Shown piece after piece: positions 16,983 to 26,019 of a stretch of DNA of 64,000 bases. Under the pieces are notes generated by a model that had not been told where the DNA came from, made no database searches, and worked only from the letters and a program-made list of their open reading frames with translations. The position numbers and the translations under genes were made by a program. How positions within the stretch are numbered: position 1 is the stretch's first letter; the number at the start of each line of letters is the position of its first letter. The DNA is from Rhizosphaericola sp047606825 (GTDB lineage: Bacteria > Bacteroidota > Bacteroidia > Chitinophagales > Chitinophagaceae). Location: contig JASGDY010000005.1 in assembly GCA_047606825.1 (NCBI GenBank), forward strand, positions 1 to 64,000, written 5' to 3'.

Positions 16983-17573
16983 TTATCCATGTATTTCGAC
17001 ATCTATAAAGATGCCGTCAACAGGAGGGAGTGTGTTTAGGAAATTGTCGATTTTGGCGTTCCATAGTTTTTGCGCGTCACTGTTGCTGCCATGCTCCGTG
17101 TTTTCGTCATAGATGGACTGGACTCGTTTCAGGTCGTCCATGACATTTTTAAAGATAAATGGCATCTCGCTCTGGTAATTTTGGGTAAAAGCAAAGCCGG
17201 CTATCGCCTTGCCAAAATTCCGCGCTTCTATTTCCACTAGGTCAAGATGACGCTGCTCGTGGTTGAGCAGAGCTTTCTTTTTGATGGATTTGCGCAGCAT
17301 CCATGACTGGTTGTAGTCCAGGTATGTCTGAATCCATACACGAAAATGGTCTGGCCCGATTGACCAATACCGATAGGCAATCCATCCACCGGTGACCGCT
17401 TCCAGCATTGCGGAATCAGGGTTCGTCGGTTTTTTGTCTACCAGCCGAAAATTGTCTGAGGTAAGCCCGTTCGGTTGCCATTTGACATTACGGACGTCTG
17501 TAGAGTCAAAATCCTGTGCAGGCAATACCTTGCTCGTCAGGATACAAATCAAAGCCAGTAGCGTCGTTTTCAT
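16983..17573 (-). CDS. DUF922-like secreted zinc protease
   Basis: This 196-residue exported protein has a signal peptide (MKTTLLALICILTSKVLPA, cut before QDFDS). The motif LLNHEQRHLDLVEIEAR near residue 102 has the HExxH arrangement of metal-dependent peptidases and matches the DUF922 family, whose members have this motif near the middle of a protein of about 200 residues. Proteolysis has been inferred for the family from the motif. It is a single gene between tmRNA and the symporter; nothing shows its substrate. Confidence 0.75.
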   Translation of the reverse strand: MKTTLLALICILTSKVLPAQDFDSTDVRNVKWQPNGLTSDNFRLVDKKPTNPDSAMLEAVTGGWIAYRYWSIGPDHFRVWIQTYLDYNQSWMLRKSIKKKALLNHEQRHLDLVEIEARNFGKAIAGFAFTQNYQSEMPFIFKNVMDDLKRVQSIYDENTEHGSNSDAQKLWNAKIDNFLNTLPPVDGIFIDVEIHG

Positions 17574-17702
17574 AAGATCTCAAATATATTTTCCAAACGT
17601 ACATGAAATTTTTCATTTATAAATTACACATAGGATGAATGAAACATTTCATGGGAGTTCCTCTTGTCCGATAAAAGAGATTCATATTAAAGAGAAATAT
17701 AG

Positions 17703-18929
17703 TCAATTTTTTTCTGCGACGGAATCCGGTCCTGAAGTTGCCAGATGCAGGCTTTTTTCATTTTTGGCAACGGCAATCGTCGCAACGCCGTTGCCGATGA
17801 TATTGGTCAGCGCGCGCGCCTCGCTCATGAACTTGTCCACGCTCACCAGGAAGGCTAGCCCTTCGAGCGGTATTTTGTGGATGGCGGTCAGGGTTGATGC
17901 CAGCACGATAAAACCGCTGCCCGTCACGCCGACGGCACCTTTGGACGTCACCATCAATATCAACAGTACGGAAAACATCTCCTCAAAAGACAACGGTACT
18001 TTGAAAAGCTGTGCAATGAAAATGACGGACATCGACAGGTATATCGACGTTCCGTCCAGGTTGAAGGAATAGCCCGTGGGCACGACCAGGCCGACGATGG
18101 AACGTTCGCAGCCCATTTTTTCCAGTTTGTGCATCAGGCTCGGCAGTGCGGACTCTGAGGAGGATGTACCCCAGACCAGCAACAATTCCTCCTTGATATG
18201 CGAAAGGTACTTGCCCAGACTGACCTTGCAGTAGAAATGCAGTATCGGCCACAATACCACGACGATGAACAAAACCATCGTTCCGTAGACCGATCCGACC
18301 AGCTTGCCCAAAGGTATCAAGGTGCTGACGCCGTATTTGCCAACAGCCGAGGCGATGCCGCCAAATGCTGCAATCGGCGCGAGGTACATCACCCATTTCA
18401 ATGCCAGAAAAATATATTTTTCCGCCCAGCGAAATTTGGAAATAAACATGTCTTTGTTGGGGATTCTATTGGTGACAATGCCTACAACAATACTGACAAT
18501 CAACACCTGTAGTGTAAAATTGGTCTTTATGAGATGCCACAGGTTGACGTGTGTCCCGGTGGACTGCCGCGTATAAGCGGAGATGTCGCCGGACTGCAAC
18601 GTGGCAATGTCCACATGGCCCGGCTTGAACAGATATGCCATCAAGATTCCCAAAGCGAGGGATATAAAGGACACCACCTCAAAATAGACAAGTGCCTTGA
18701 TACCGACACGGCCGACTTTTTTCAGGTCGCCCATGCCACTGATGCCCGTCACCAAGGTAAGGAAGATGATTGGCCCGATGAACACCGTAATGACTTTGAT
18801 GAAATATTTACTCAATATTTCCATCTTGGTGGCCACAGCCGGCAATTTGATTCCTAACAGGGTACCCGCGACAATCGCAATTACTACCCAAAAAGCAATG
18901 CTAGTAAAGATTTTATATATCAATCTCAC
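17703..18929 (-). CDS. dicarboxylate/amino acid:cation symporter (SDF/DAACS family)
   Basis: This 408-residue transporter of the GltP/DctA family couples uptake of C4-dicarboxylates or acidic amino acids to cations. The serine-rich re-entrant hairpin is visible as WGTSSSESALPSLMHKLEKMG (near 275). It is followed by GLVVPTGYSFNLDGTSIYL (near 300), which includes the NLDGT motif, and by the second hairpin VTSKGAVGVTGSGFIVLASTL (near 345). It is full length and alone in its transcription unit. Substrate choice between glutamate, aspartate and succinate cannot be made from the sequence. Confidence 0.93.
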   Translation of the reverse strand: MRLIYKIFTSIAFWVVIAIVAGTLLGIKLPAVATKMEILSKYFIKVITVFIGPIIFLTLVTGISGMGDLKKVGRVGIKALVYFEVVSFISLALGILMAYLFKPGHVDIATLQSGDISAYTRQSTGTHVNLWHLIKTNFTLQVLIVSIVVGIVTNRIPNKDMFISKFRWAEKYIFLALKWVMYLAPIAAFGGIASAVGKYGVSTLIPLGKLVGSVYGTMVLFIVVVLWPILHFYCKVSLGKYLSHIKEELLLVWGTSSSESALPSLMHKLEKMGCERSIVGLVVPTGYSFNLDGTSIYLSMSVIFIAQLFKVPLSFEEMFSVLLILMVTSKGAVGVTGSGFIVLASTLTAIHKIPLEGLAFLVSVDKFMSEARALTNIIGNGVATIAVAKNEKSLHLATSGPDSVAEKN

Positions 18930-19228
18930 GTTGTATCAATTAAATGACAGGCAAAATTCCCTTAAAAGTAAAGTTTTTTTATATTTTATAACGTATAAAC
19001 TTGGTGAATTGGCAGAAAAGAAACACCTCGGCAGTGATTCCTACGTAGGCAGGAACTTTCAGCTCGGCGACCACGAAGTAGCTGCGAAGCAAACAAAACG
19101 GAAATTTTTACTATCGGTCGGTGTCCGCACCGACCGAAATAATGCTTTCGAGCCTTCGTGGCAATCTTTTCAAAAAAACTTCCTATCTTTTTCCAACCTT
19201 TTCACCATTTCTTGCTCATAACGACAAC
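18930..19228. other. divergent intergenic region with two repeat-type elements
   Basis: Between the symporter and the sigma factor lie a dRS3-like 20-mer (ATTCCTACGTAGGCAGGAAC, 19037-19056) and a hairpin with 10-bp arms TCGGTCGGTG at 19114-19123 and CACCGACCGA at 19128-19137. Both sequences are more G+C rich than their surroundings, and the first belongs to a family dispersed through the window. No gene is supported here. Confidence 0.6.
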
Positions 19229-19792
19229 ATGCAGAAATCAAACATCGCCGAAAACGGATTTGTTGGCTGGGTCGAGGACGCTGCCAAGGGCAGACATGAT
19301 GCCTTTGCCCGTCTGTACCAACAGTTTTCCGGCGCGATGTACAATGTCTGCATACGTATGGTCCGCGAAAAAAGTCTGGCGGAAGACCTCTTGCAAGAGG
19401 CTTTCCTGACGGCGTTCGACAATCTTAAAAACCTACGCGAACCAGCAAGATTTGGCGGATGGCTCAAGCAGATTACCGTCCGAAAATGCATCCAGTCCGT
19501 GGCGCACCAATATGATTTTTCAACGTTGCAGGAGCATCACGAGCATTCCATGGAGGCGCAGGACGACCACTGGTGGGACGGCATCTCAATGGCGGAAATA
19601 CAGTCCGCAATCAAGGAATTACCGGACGGCTGTCGACAGATATTCAACCTGTACGCCGTGGAAGACTATTCGCACCGGGAGATTGCGGAGCTGTTGCGGA
19701 TTTCGGAAAGCACCAGCAAAAGCCAGTACCACCGCGCCAAAGGATTATTAAGGAACAAATTATCTCAATATATTAAAACATTAAGGAATTAA
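19229..19792 (+). CDS. ECF-type RNA polymerase sigma factor
   Basis: This 187-residue sigma-70 family protein directs RNA polymerase to a specific regulon. Region 2 is visible as AFARLYQQFSGAMYNVCIRMV and AEDLLQEAFLTAFDNLKNL (near residues 22-70), and region 4 as IKELPDGCRQIFNLYAVEDYSHREIAELL with SESTSKSQYHRAKGLLRNKL (near 130-180). I chose MQKSNIAENGFVGWVED as start because upstream codons overlap repeat-like DNA. It precedes a membrane anti-sigma-like gene by 64 bases, the usual pair arrangement, so activity is probably held in check at the membrane. Confidence 0.93.
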   Translation: MQKSNIAENGFVGWVEDAAKGRHDAFARLYQQFSGAMYNVCIRMVREKSLAEDLLQEAFLTAFDNLKNLREPARFGGWLKQITVRKCIQSVAHQYDFSTLQEHHEHSMEAQDDHWWDGISMAEIQSAIKELPDGCRQIFNLYAVEDYSHREIAELLRISESTSKSQYHRAKGLLRNKLSQYIKTLRN

Positions 19793-19856
19793 GAAAATTA
19801 AGAAACAATCTTAATGTAACTTAATTTCTTAATGGTTTTCCAAAAATTGAAAAGCA

Positions 19857-20600
19857 ATGGACAATTTTAAAAAATACATTCAGGAAAATAGACAAGAACT
19901 GGACATTGAAAAACCAGACGCGCGTCTATGGGCACAGATGCAACAGTATCTGCCAGCCGAACCGAGCAAAAAAATCGTCCCGATATATCGTTGGATAGCG
20001 GCTGCGGCTTGCATTGTATTGGTATTTGTTTCCGGTTATTTTTTATTGCAAAAAAATAAACCGCAGGATATTCCAACTTTCGTGAAAAAGGACGCACCTA
20101 TTATTGACATTCCGAAAACGGCAATACTGGACAGCAGCAAAAACATTACGGAACAAATAACCGCCATGCCGCCAAAAGTGCAGACGGAAACTTTGGCAAG
20201 CTCAAATAAAACAGAAAAAATACAGAAAAAGAAAGAAAAAAGAATCGCGCCGCAATATGTCATCGAGGACGTGGAAATCGGAAACTTTGCACAGATCATC
20301 GCCTACCAACGCCAATATATCAACACGTTGCCGATATATGGTGCTAACACCAATGATTTCAAGGATTTCCAGCAACAGTTGAACCAAATGGACACGGACG
20401 AAAAAAGCGTGCGCAACGACATCAAAAAGCATGGCATCAACAGTAGCCAGATAGAATTATTAATCAATATCTACCAACAAAAAATCAATTTATTAAAACA
20501 ACTCAACCAGGAAATCAACCGTGTCAACAAAAGCTATTACCAAAATCGCCTACAACACGATACGCTCAAAAACGACAACCCACATTTTTTAAATATATAA
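19857..20600 (+). CDS. putative membrane-bound anti-sigma factor
   Basis: This 247-residue protein has a short cytoplasmic N-terminus (MDNFKKYIQENRQELDIEKPD), one membrane helix near residues 45-63 (WIAAAACIVLVFVSGYFLL) and a lysine- and glutamine-rich extracytoplasmic part with a helical end. Location directly after an ECF sigma factor and this topology suggest that it binds the sigma factor and releases it on an envelope signal. There is no zinc-binding HxxxCxxC motif, so it is not a classical ZAS protein. The next gene follows after 13 bases. Confidence 0.7.
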   Translation: MDNFKKYIQENRQELDIEKPDARLWAQMQQYLPAEPSKKIVPIYRWIAAAACIVLVFVSGYFLLQKNKPQDIPTFVKKDAPIIDIPKTAILDSSKNITEQITAMPPKVQTETLASSNKTEKIQKKKEKRIAPQYVIEDVEIGNFAQIIAYQRQYINTLPIYGANTNDFKDFQQQLNQMDTDEKSVRNDIKKHGINSSQIELLINIYQQKINLLKQLNQEINRVNKSYYQNRLQHDTLKNDNPHFLNI

Positions 20601-20613
20601 AATCCATCGTACA

Positions 20614-22338
20614 ATGAAAAAACGATATATCATAGTATTACTCTCCTACGGTTTGTTGTACAGCAACACCAACAAAGCACAGACGCATGTCACCACTACG
20701 ACCCAAACCGTCAACGGTAAAACGGTTACGATTACCTCAAGTGGTAAGTCCAACGACACTACCGGATGGAAGACAAGGGAAATCACCAAGGATTTCGATA
20801 TCGGTTCCAACATTCCGATATTTATCGAATCGTCATTCCGCGGCATTACAGTCAAAACATGGGACCAGCCCAATGTGCGCATTGTCGCCAACGCCAGATA
20901 TAAAGATGACAAGGATGCCACCCTCAGCTTTGACGAAGTATTTGAAAAATCGGATATTAAAATAAGAAACAGCAGCCAAGCGTTTGAGATATTGGGAGCA
21001 AGTGGTAATCGTTTTTTGAGCGGCAATTATAGTTATATCTACACGGATGACGCCTTTCCCAAAGGCGAAAGTTTTAGGCGTAGTCCTATAAAAACAACAA
21101 CTATCATTGGCTCGGATAAAGATACAAGCCCTATATCAATAACGGCAAATACATTTTCGTTTTCTGGTGATTCTGTCATTTTTTCCAATGACAGCAACAG
21201 CCAACAACAAATTAAAATCTTTATGAAACAAAAAGAAAATGCGGCAAAACTATTGGAAGAACAAACCCAAATAGCCGAAAAAGCCAATACAAAAGCTTGG
21301 CAAGCAAGCAAGGAAAGAAACCAAAAACGCGACGAGGCGCAAAAAGCAAAAACCGCCGCCCTCTCCAAACAGATAGAAGCTCTGTCCAAAAAACTCGCGG
21401 CACTCGCGATTCAGGACGCAGACAAAAACAGCAAGGAAATAACCAAGCTCAACCAGGAAATCGGCAAGCTTTCCAACCAGTTGTCCGTCCAGTCCATTGA
21501 GCATGTTTTTGCATTCAAACCGGATACAAGTAAATGGGTTATCGGAAAACCGCTGACAATCAATTTTAGCGGCCCTATATCAATGGGCGGCTCGTCATTC
21601 GGCTCAGGCAATAGTTTTTCTACTGTTGACGACAATTTTTCCGGAATCTCATTTCCAAAAAATGGCCTTAAATGGACTATCTACATTCCTAAAAACCACA
21701 AGCTTTCCATTGATTCCAAATACGGCAACGTCAGTCTTGACAACGATTTGGACAATGCAAAAATTGTTTCCAAATACGGCAATATCGAAACCAAAAACGT
21801 GGACAACCTCACCGTCCGCAACGAATACGGCAACGTCTATACGCTCAACGTCAAGGACGCGGACATTGAACTCCGCAGCGGAAAACTGAAAATGCAGAAC
21901 GCGGAAAACCTTAAAATAGATTCCCGCAACGCCAGCGTGGACCTCGAAGAAGTCGGCAACATCCGAGTGGAAAGTTCCAACGACAACTACGACATCACTT
22001 CCGTAAAGGAGCTCAACGCCAACAAAAACTACGGTTCGTTCCGCCTCACGACGCTCAACGGCAAGATGCAGTTCAACGGTGTCAATTCCGACATCAAGAT
22101 TCGCAATATCGCGCCGTCTGTTTCCAATATCGACATCACCAACAAATTTGCCAAGATAGCATTGCCTTTTACCGACATCAAGAACTACAACATTTCCGTC
22201 AATGGCAATTACAACAGTACATTTGACGATTTTACCAAAAAAGTGAATGGAGACAATGGTTTCACGGCTTCCGGTGGCAGTGGGTCAGGACTGACGACCA
22301 ATATCAATTGCAGTAATTGCCAGTTGGATTTTAAATAA
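20614..22338 (+). CDS. secreted DUF4097-like beta-helix protein with coiled-coil insert
   Basis: This 574-residue exported protein has a signal peptide ending near Ala22 (LLYSNTNKAQ). The N-terminal part (about 55-110) and C-terminal part (about 340-560) carry the short repeating strands of putative auto-transporter adhesin head (DUF4097) domains, for example SKYGNVSLDNDLDNAKIVSKYGNIETKNVDN. Between them, about residues 205-290 form a charged helix rich in Ala, Lys, Glu and Gln, likely a coiled coil. The operon with an ECF sigma and anti-sigma suggests an envelope-stress or surface role. The coiled-coil insert is not typical of the family. Confidence 0.72.
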   Translation: MKKRYIIVLLSYGLLYSNTNKAQTHVTTTTQTVNGKTVTITSSGKSNDTTGWKTREITKDFDIGSNIPIFIESSFRGITVKTWDQPNVRIVANARYKDDKDATLSFDEVFEKSDIKIRNSSQAFEILGASGNRFLSGNYSYIYTDDAFPKGESFRRSPIKTTTIIGSDKDTSPISITANTFSFSGDSVIFSNDSNSQQQIKIFMKQKENAAKLLEEQTQIAEKANTKAWQASKERNQKRDEAQKAKTAALSKQIEALSKKLAALAIQDADKNSKEITKLNQEIGKLSNQLSVQSIEHVFAFKPDTSKWVIGKPLTINFSGPISMGGSSFGSGNSFSTVDDNFSGISFPKNGLKWTIYIPKNHKLSIDSKYGNVSLDNDLDNAKIVSKYGNIETKNVDNLTVRNEYGNVYTLNVKDADIELRSGKLKMQNAENLKIDSRNASVDLEEVGNIRVESSNDNYDITSVKELNANKNYGSFRLTTLNGKMQFNGVNSDIKIRNIAPSVSNIDITNKFAKIALPFTDIKNYNISVNGNYNSTFDDFTKKVNGDNGFTASGGSGSGLTTNINCSNCQLDFK

Positions 22339-22457
22339 ATGAACTTGTATAGACTTTTTGAAAAATGGGATTTCTCGTATTGTTCGCTTTCTTAATACCA
22401 GATGGGTTTGAATCAAAATATAAAAAGTCTAAACAACTTCAATATTATTAACGTAGC

Positions 22458-22485
22458 GACGGGCGATTGCCCGTCTTTTTTTCTT
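22458..22485 (+). terminator. terminator of the sigma/anti-sigma operon
   Basis: GACGGGC at 22458-22464 and GCCCGTC at 22469-22475 form a stem with a GATT loop, followed by seven T residues. Confidence 0.85.
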
Positions 22486-22586
22486 CAAATAACCTGTAAC
22501 GGCGAACAATCTCACTTTTTTATTGAAACAAACTGCTTCTATTTTCTTCAAATGGTATAGTCCGTCTTTTTCCCTGCAAATAAAAA

Positions 22587-22608
22587 GTCCCCTGTAGACA
22601 CAGGGGAC
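22587..22608 (-). terminator. hairpin, probable minus-strand terminator
   Basis: GTCCCCTGT at 22587-22595 pairs with ACAGGGGAC at 22600-22608. On the minus strand it is followed by TTTTTATTT. It lies about 120 bases after the stop of the 22730-23005 frame, which fits a terminator of that former gene. A short TCTA tandem follows at 22620-22634. Confidence 0.65.
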
Positions 22609-22729
22609 GGATCTTTTACTATCTATCTATCTATTTGAGAAACACTCTTTGTTCTTGTTTTGGATTGTCTGGATGAACATGTTGGTTGTTTATCGTCAAC
22701 CAGAATAATACATGACTGTCATCCCAAAA

Positions 22730-23005
22730 TCATTGCTGGTCAACACCTACACTGTGCTTTCTAAACTTTACCGTGCCGCCCCGTAGTATATACCCGATAT
22801 AACCGTAGCCAGACGTCCGCAATAGTCTAGCCGTTGAGGTTTCACCGGATGTGGTAATCTTGGTATATATTCCTGTACTGTTGTCGGCATTGGCACCGCT
22901 TGGCGATATCTGCTTTGTGCCTTCGGCCATGTATCGAAGGTTGGTGAGGCTAAGAACGATAAGAGATATAAGGTTTGTCCCTGTATAGGGTAAAAGTCTT
23001 TCCAT
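22730..23005 (-). pseudogene. N-terminal remnant of a large surface protein
   Basis: This 91-codon frame starts with a hydrophobic stretch (TNLISLIVLSLTNL), then AEGTKQISPSGANADNSTGIYTK and a glycine- and tyrosine-rich end. The sequence after a signal peptide beginning EGTKQ(I/L)xP is a hallmark of the N-terminus of very large Bacteroidota surface proteins, usually thousands of residues and type IX secreted. Here it stops after 91 codons and no continuation is seen to 22,400. I read it as a truncated remnant next to a recombinase gene, though a small intact gene cannot be excluded. Confidence 0.45.
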
Positions 23006-23626
23006 AAATTTGCGATTGTTTTGTTCGTTATAATTGCATCATTGACAATTTTGTTGTAACACCTATCTTATGAGTTTTTCTCCGCTGTGCAGAGACGCTT
23101 ATTATCGGGTTAGAATGTAATCTTTGATGCCTACAGAGCTATAGGTACTTCTATGAAAGCATTTATTTTTTGTTTTTCTACATTTTCTGATTGTGATTAA
23201 AAAAAAATCCGCGCACTGGTGTTACCTTTTTACAAAGGAATTTTTCATTGTCTCGAACATCCTGTTCCGAATACCCTATCTACGGCAGGACGGTGTTATA
23301 GGTCAGCCAAAAAGCACGTAAGGCGGATCGAGATTAGTGCTAATTGAATTATATTGCTAGGTACTACGTTATACCGGAAAAATTTCTAAATTCTATATTA
23401 GTGCTAAGTACGACTTATCCTCGGTGGAATAGACTGTCTACATATTCATTCTTGCAAAGCAAAAATAAACGGACGTTTTTTCTGCCTTTGCGACATTGGA
23501 TTTAAAGGAATGCAATTAGTGCAAAAACATTGAATCTTTAAAAAAAACAAAAAAATATTTGGAGAAAAAAAAACGTCCCATAAAAGGTGCAGACAGGATA
23601 TCACTTCTAAAACAAAAGAACAAAAA
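23006..23626. other. non-coding stretch upstream of the serine recombinase, with repeated ATTAGTGCTAA sites
   Basis: No gene is supported. The near-palindrome ATTAGTGCTAA occurs in direct orientation at 23333-23343 and 23397-23407, 64 bases apart. Such a two-fold symmetric sequence with a central dinucleotide is the general form of a serine-recombinase crossover site. A 14-mer around the second copy also occurs in CRISPR spacer 26. Whether the region can recombine is unproven. Confidence 0.4.
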
Positions 23627-24220
23627 ATGACTTATGCGTATGTCCGTGTCAGCACGGAACAACAGACACAGGAAAACCAACGTTTTGAAATCAACAGCTT
23701 TTGCGGATCCCAGGGTATCACCATTGACCAGTGGGTGGCCGAGACTGTGTCGGGCACGAGCGACGCGGACGAGAGGCGGTTGGGTAAGCTCCTCAAACGC
23801 TTGAAAAAAGGCGACTTGCTTATCTGTACGGAGATATCCCGACTCGGTCGCAACTTATTGATGATTATGGGCCTGCTACATGAATGTATGAAAAAGGACA
23901 TACACGTATGGACAATCAAGGACCACTACCGGCTAGGCAATGATATCAACTCCAAGGTATTGGCCTTTGCATTTGCCCTCTCCGCCGAAATCGAGCGCAA
24001 CCTGATATCCCAACGGACCAAGGAAGCCCTTGCCAGAAAAAAAGCGGAAGGTGTCATGCTCGGAAGGCCGATGGGAAGCAAAAACAAGAAAATGAAACTG
24101 TCGGGCAACGAGCAATGCATCCTCTCACTGCTCCAAGAGAAGAAATCGTACACAGAAATCGGCAAACACTTCAAAGTACATCCCCGGACTGTAAAGACAT
24201 TCGTCAAGGGCTTGGGCTGA
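23627..24220 (+). CDS. serine site-specific recombinase (resolvase/invertase family)
   Basis: This 197-residue protein inverts or resolves DNA between short sites. The catalytic domain begins MTYAYVRVSTEQQTQENQR, with the active serine in RVST (Ser9). EISRLGRNLL (near 75) and SAEIERNLISQRTKEALARKKAEG (near 120-145) are typical of the Hin/Pin family. The C-terminal region ends in a helix-turn-helix (SYTEIGKHFKVHPRTVKTFVKGLG). Length is normal and it appears intact. Its neighbour, a truncated surface-protein remnant, fits the known use of such invertases to vary surface genes in Bacteroidota, but the target sites here are not established. Confidence 0.92.
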   Translation: MTYAYVRVSTEQQTQENQRFEINSFCGSQGITIDQWVAETVSGTSDADERRLGKLLKRLKKGDLLICTEISRLGRNLLMIMGLLHECMKKDIHVWTIKDHYRLGNDINSKVLAFAFALSAEIERNLISQRTKEALARKKAEGVMLGRPMGSKNKKMKLSGNEQCILSLLQEKKSYTEIGKHFKVHPRTVKTFVKGLG

Positions 24221-24304
24221 ATCATAGGTTGGTAGATATGTCGGGGGGCTTGTCCGCTCGGCATGTCTATCGTGGCTGTTCTATGCAATTGACAGAAAGT
24301 GAGT

Positions 24305-24349
24305 TCCGTAGGAACGACCTTATATTGTTGACACGGTCGTTCCTACGGA
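24305..24349. repeat. inverted repeat of the CCGTAGG palindrome family
   Basis: TCCGTAGGAACGACC at 24305-24319 and its exact complement at 24335-24349 form a 15-bp perfect stem. Each arm holds a smaller palindrome of the GTTCCGTAGGAAC type that recurs at 27694, 33994 and 59500. Confidence 0.8.
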
Positions 24350-24446
24350 GCTTTATAAACCATATTGTAACCGATGCTACCATAATAAGTACGCTCTTAC
24401 GGAGCTGCAATCCACCCTTAGGGAAGTTATTTCGTCCGCATTACTG

Positions 24447-24475
24447 CGCTATATAAATTTTCATTTTATATAGCG
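24447..24475 (+). terminator. hairpin before the MFS gene
   Basis: CGCTATATAAA at 24447-24457 pairs with TTTATATAGCG at 24465-24475, followed by GCTTTTGG. It may end transcription from the recombinase gene, although the T run is weak. Confidence 0.45.
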
Positions 24476-24527
24476 GCTTTTGGCTTGTACCTTTGCGGCA
24501 GATACAGCATCAATCACCTTTCAAGAA

Positions 24528-25754
24528 ATGAACATCTTTGGCAACAACAAAATGGCCGCAAAAATATTGTCGACCCACGGAGTCCCGGCCGAACTTCCGT
24601 TGACTGAAACGAAGAAGCGCGTCAGGATGGCGATTTCGTTGTTTTATTTTTTTCAAGGGTTCTGCTTTGCGTCATGGGCGAGCCGCATTCCTTATATCAA
24701 AACCAACCTTGGTCTGACGGATGCCGACATGGGCAATATGTTGCTGGCATTGCCTTTGGGGCAGTTGGCGACAATGCCGCTGTCTGGCTTTTTAGTGAAA
24801 AAATACGGTAGTAAGAAAATATTGATACTCGGGGCGGTACTCTATGGGATTGGATTGAGCAACCTCGGTCTGGCCCCCAACAAATATGTGTTGGCGGCGG
24901 CATTGTTCCTGTTCGGGTCTTTTGGCAACCTTGCCAACATCGCCGTCAATACACAGGGCGTCAATGGGGAAAAGATGTACCACCGTTCCATCATGGCATC
25001 CTTCCACGGTGCATGGAGTCTGGCGGGGTTTACAGGTGCATTGGTGGGATTGATTATGAGCAACCTGCATATCGGGCCGTATCCACATTTTTGCGTGGTT
25101 GCCGTGATGTCGATTGTTTCCGTGGTATTCAACTATAATTTTCTGGTAGAGGATATCGCACCCAAACATACCGAACTGCGCACCCCGAAAAAGTCGCGTT
25201 TCAAAATGCCCTCCGGCGTGATACTGCAACTGGGTGTCATCGGCTTTTTTGCGATGGCGTGCGAAGGTGCGATGTTTGACTGGAGCGGGGTTTATTTCAA
25301 GGAAATCGTGCACGCACCCGAAGGGACGGAAACAGTGGGCTATGCCTGCTTCATGGTGACGATGGCAACAGGCCGTTTCGTTGGCGACCGGTTCATCACG
25401 AAACTCGGTAGGCAAAAGCTGATGCAGATATGCGGCATACTCATCATGTCGGGGTTGCTGCTGGCGGTGGCATTCCCTTATTTTTATGTTGCAGCGTTAG
25501 GCTTTACCATGGTGGGATTTGGTGTCTCGACCAACATTCCGAACGTGTACAGCGTTGCCGGCACACAGAAAGACATCTCACCGAGCGAGGCACTGACGGC
25601 TGTTTCCAGCATTAGCTTTCTGGGATTTCTGATGGGGCCGCCTTTGATTGGCTATACGTCCTCCTTGGTCAACCTGCGCTTTTCCTATACGCTGATTGCA
25701 GTATTTGGATTTGTCATCACGCTTATGGTGACGAAGTTGAAAGTCATTAAATAG
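24528..25754 (+). CDS. MFS transporter, YbjJ/FucP-like
   Basis: This 408-residue major facilitator has about 12 membrane helices. It begins with a cytoplasmic tail, then LFYFFQGFCFASWASRIPYIKTNLG, the helix-1 motif of a branch of MFS proteins related to YbjJ. The conserved loop 2-3 motif appears as PLSGFLVKKYGSKKILILG, and GRFVGDRFITKLGRQKLMQICG is its counterpart in the second half. I chose the start MNIFGNNKM. Other in-frame ATGs lie 16 codons upstream and 7 codons downstream. The substrate is unknown. Confidence 0.87.
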   Translation: MNIFGNNKMAAKILSTHGVPAELPLTETKKRVRMAISLFYFFQGFCFASWASRIPYIKTNLGLTDADMGNMLLALPLGQLATMPLSGFLVKKYGSKKILILGAVLYGIGLSNLGLAPNKYVLAAALFLFGSFGNLANIAVNTQGVNGEKMYHRSIMASFHGAWSLAGFTGALVGLIMSNLHIGPYPHFCVVAVMSIVSVVFNYNFLVEDIAPKHTELRTPKKSRFKMPSGVILQLGVIGFFAMACEGAMFDWSGVYFKEIVHAPEGTETVGYACFMVTMATGRFVGDRFITKLGRQKLMQICGILIMSGLLLAVAFPYFYVAALGFTMVGFGVSTNIPNVYSVAGTQKDISPSEALTAVSSISFLGFLMGPPLIGYTSSLVNLRFSYTLIAVFGFVITLMVTKLKVIK

Positions 25755-25817
25755 TTGGGTTGTCTTGTCGTTTAAAATAGCAACAACGGCTTTGGATAAT
25801 GGACACGCTAGCACGTC

Positions 25818-25880
25818 ATTCCTGCGTGGGCAGGAATCTTTCTACTTTGCCCACCGCCCTCGCTTGGGAGAGGGGCGAGG
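25818..25880. repeat. dRS3-like 20-mer plus partial CCTCGCC element
   Basis: ATTCCTGCGTGGGCAGGAAT at 25818-25837 has the form ATTCC-N10-GGAAT of the dispersed 20-mer family in this window. At 25857-25880 lies CCCTCGCTTGGGAGAGGGGC, which resembles half of the inverted repeat at 35779-35873. Two repeat families thus sit side by side. Confidence 0.65.
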
Positions 25881-26019
25881 TTTAAGCTAAGGAATTTTCA
25901 CTCCCGTGGTTTGTGTCCACACGAACCATTTCATCCTCTTTTCTTACCGACAGAAAGTATTTTCATCCGCTTGTCTATGTTTTGTTTTTTCCTTTTTTTC
26001 GGGGAAGTATATTTGTTCT

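Noticed and set aside
22890..23005. Reading the 22730-23005 frame as a complete functional protein
   Set aside because: The post-signal AEGTKQISP start fits very large surface proteins, and the frame ends abruptly, so a remnant is the better reading; kept only with moderate confidence.
26008..26015. TATATTTG as promoter of the TolC gene
   Set aside because: It lies 4 bases before the ATG, which would need a leaderless mRNA, and the nearest TTTG is 23 bases upstream; not annotated as a promoter.
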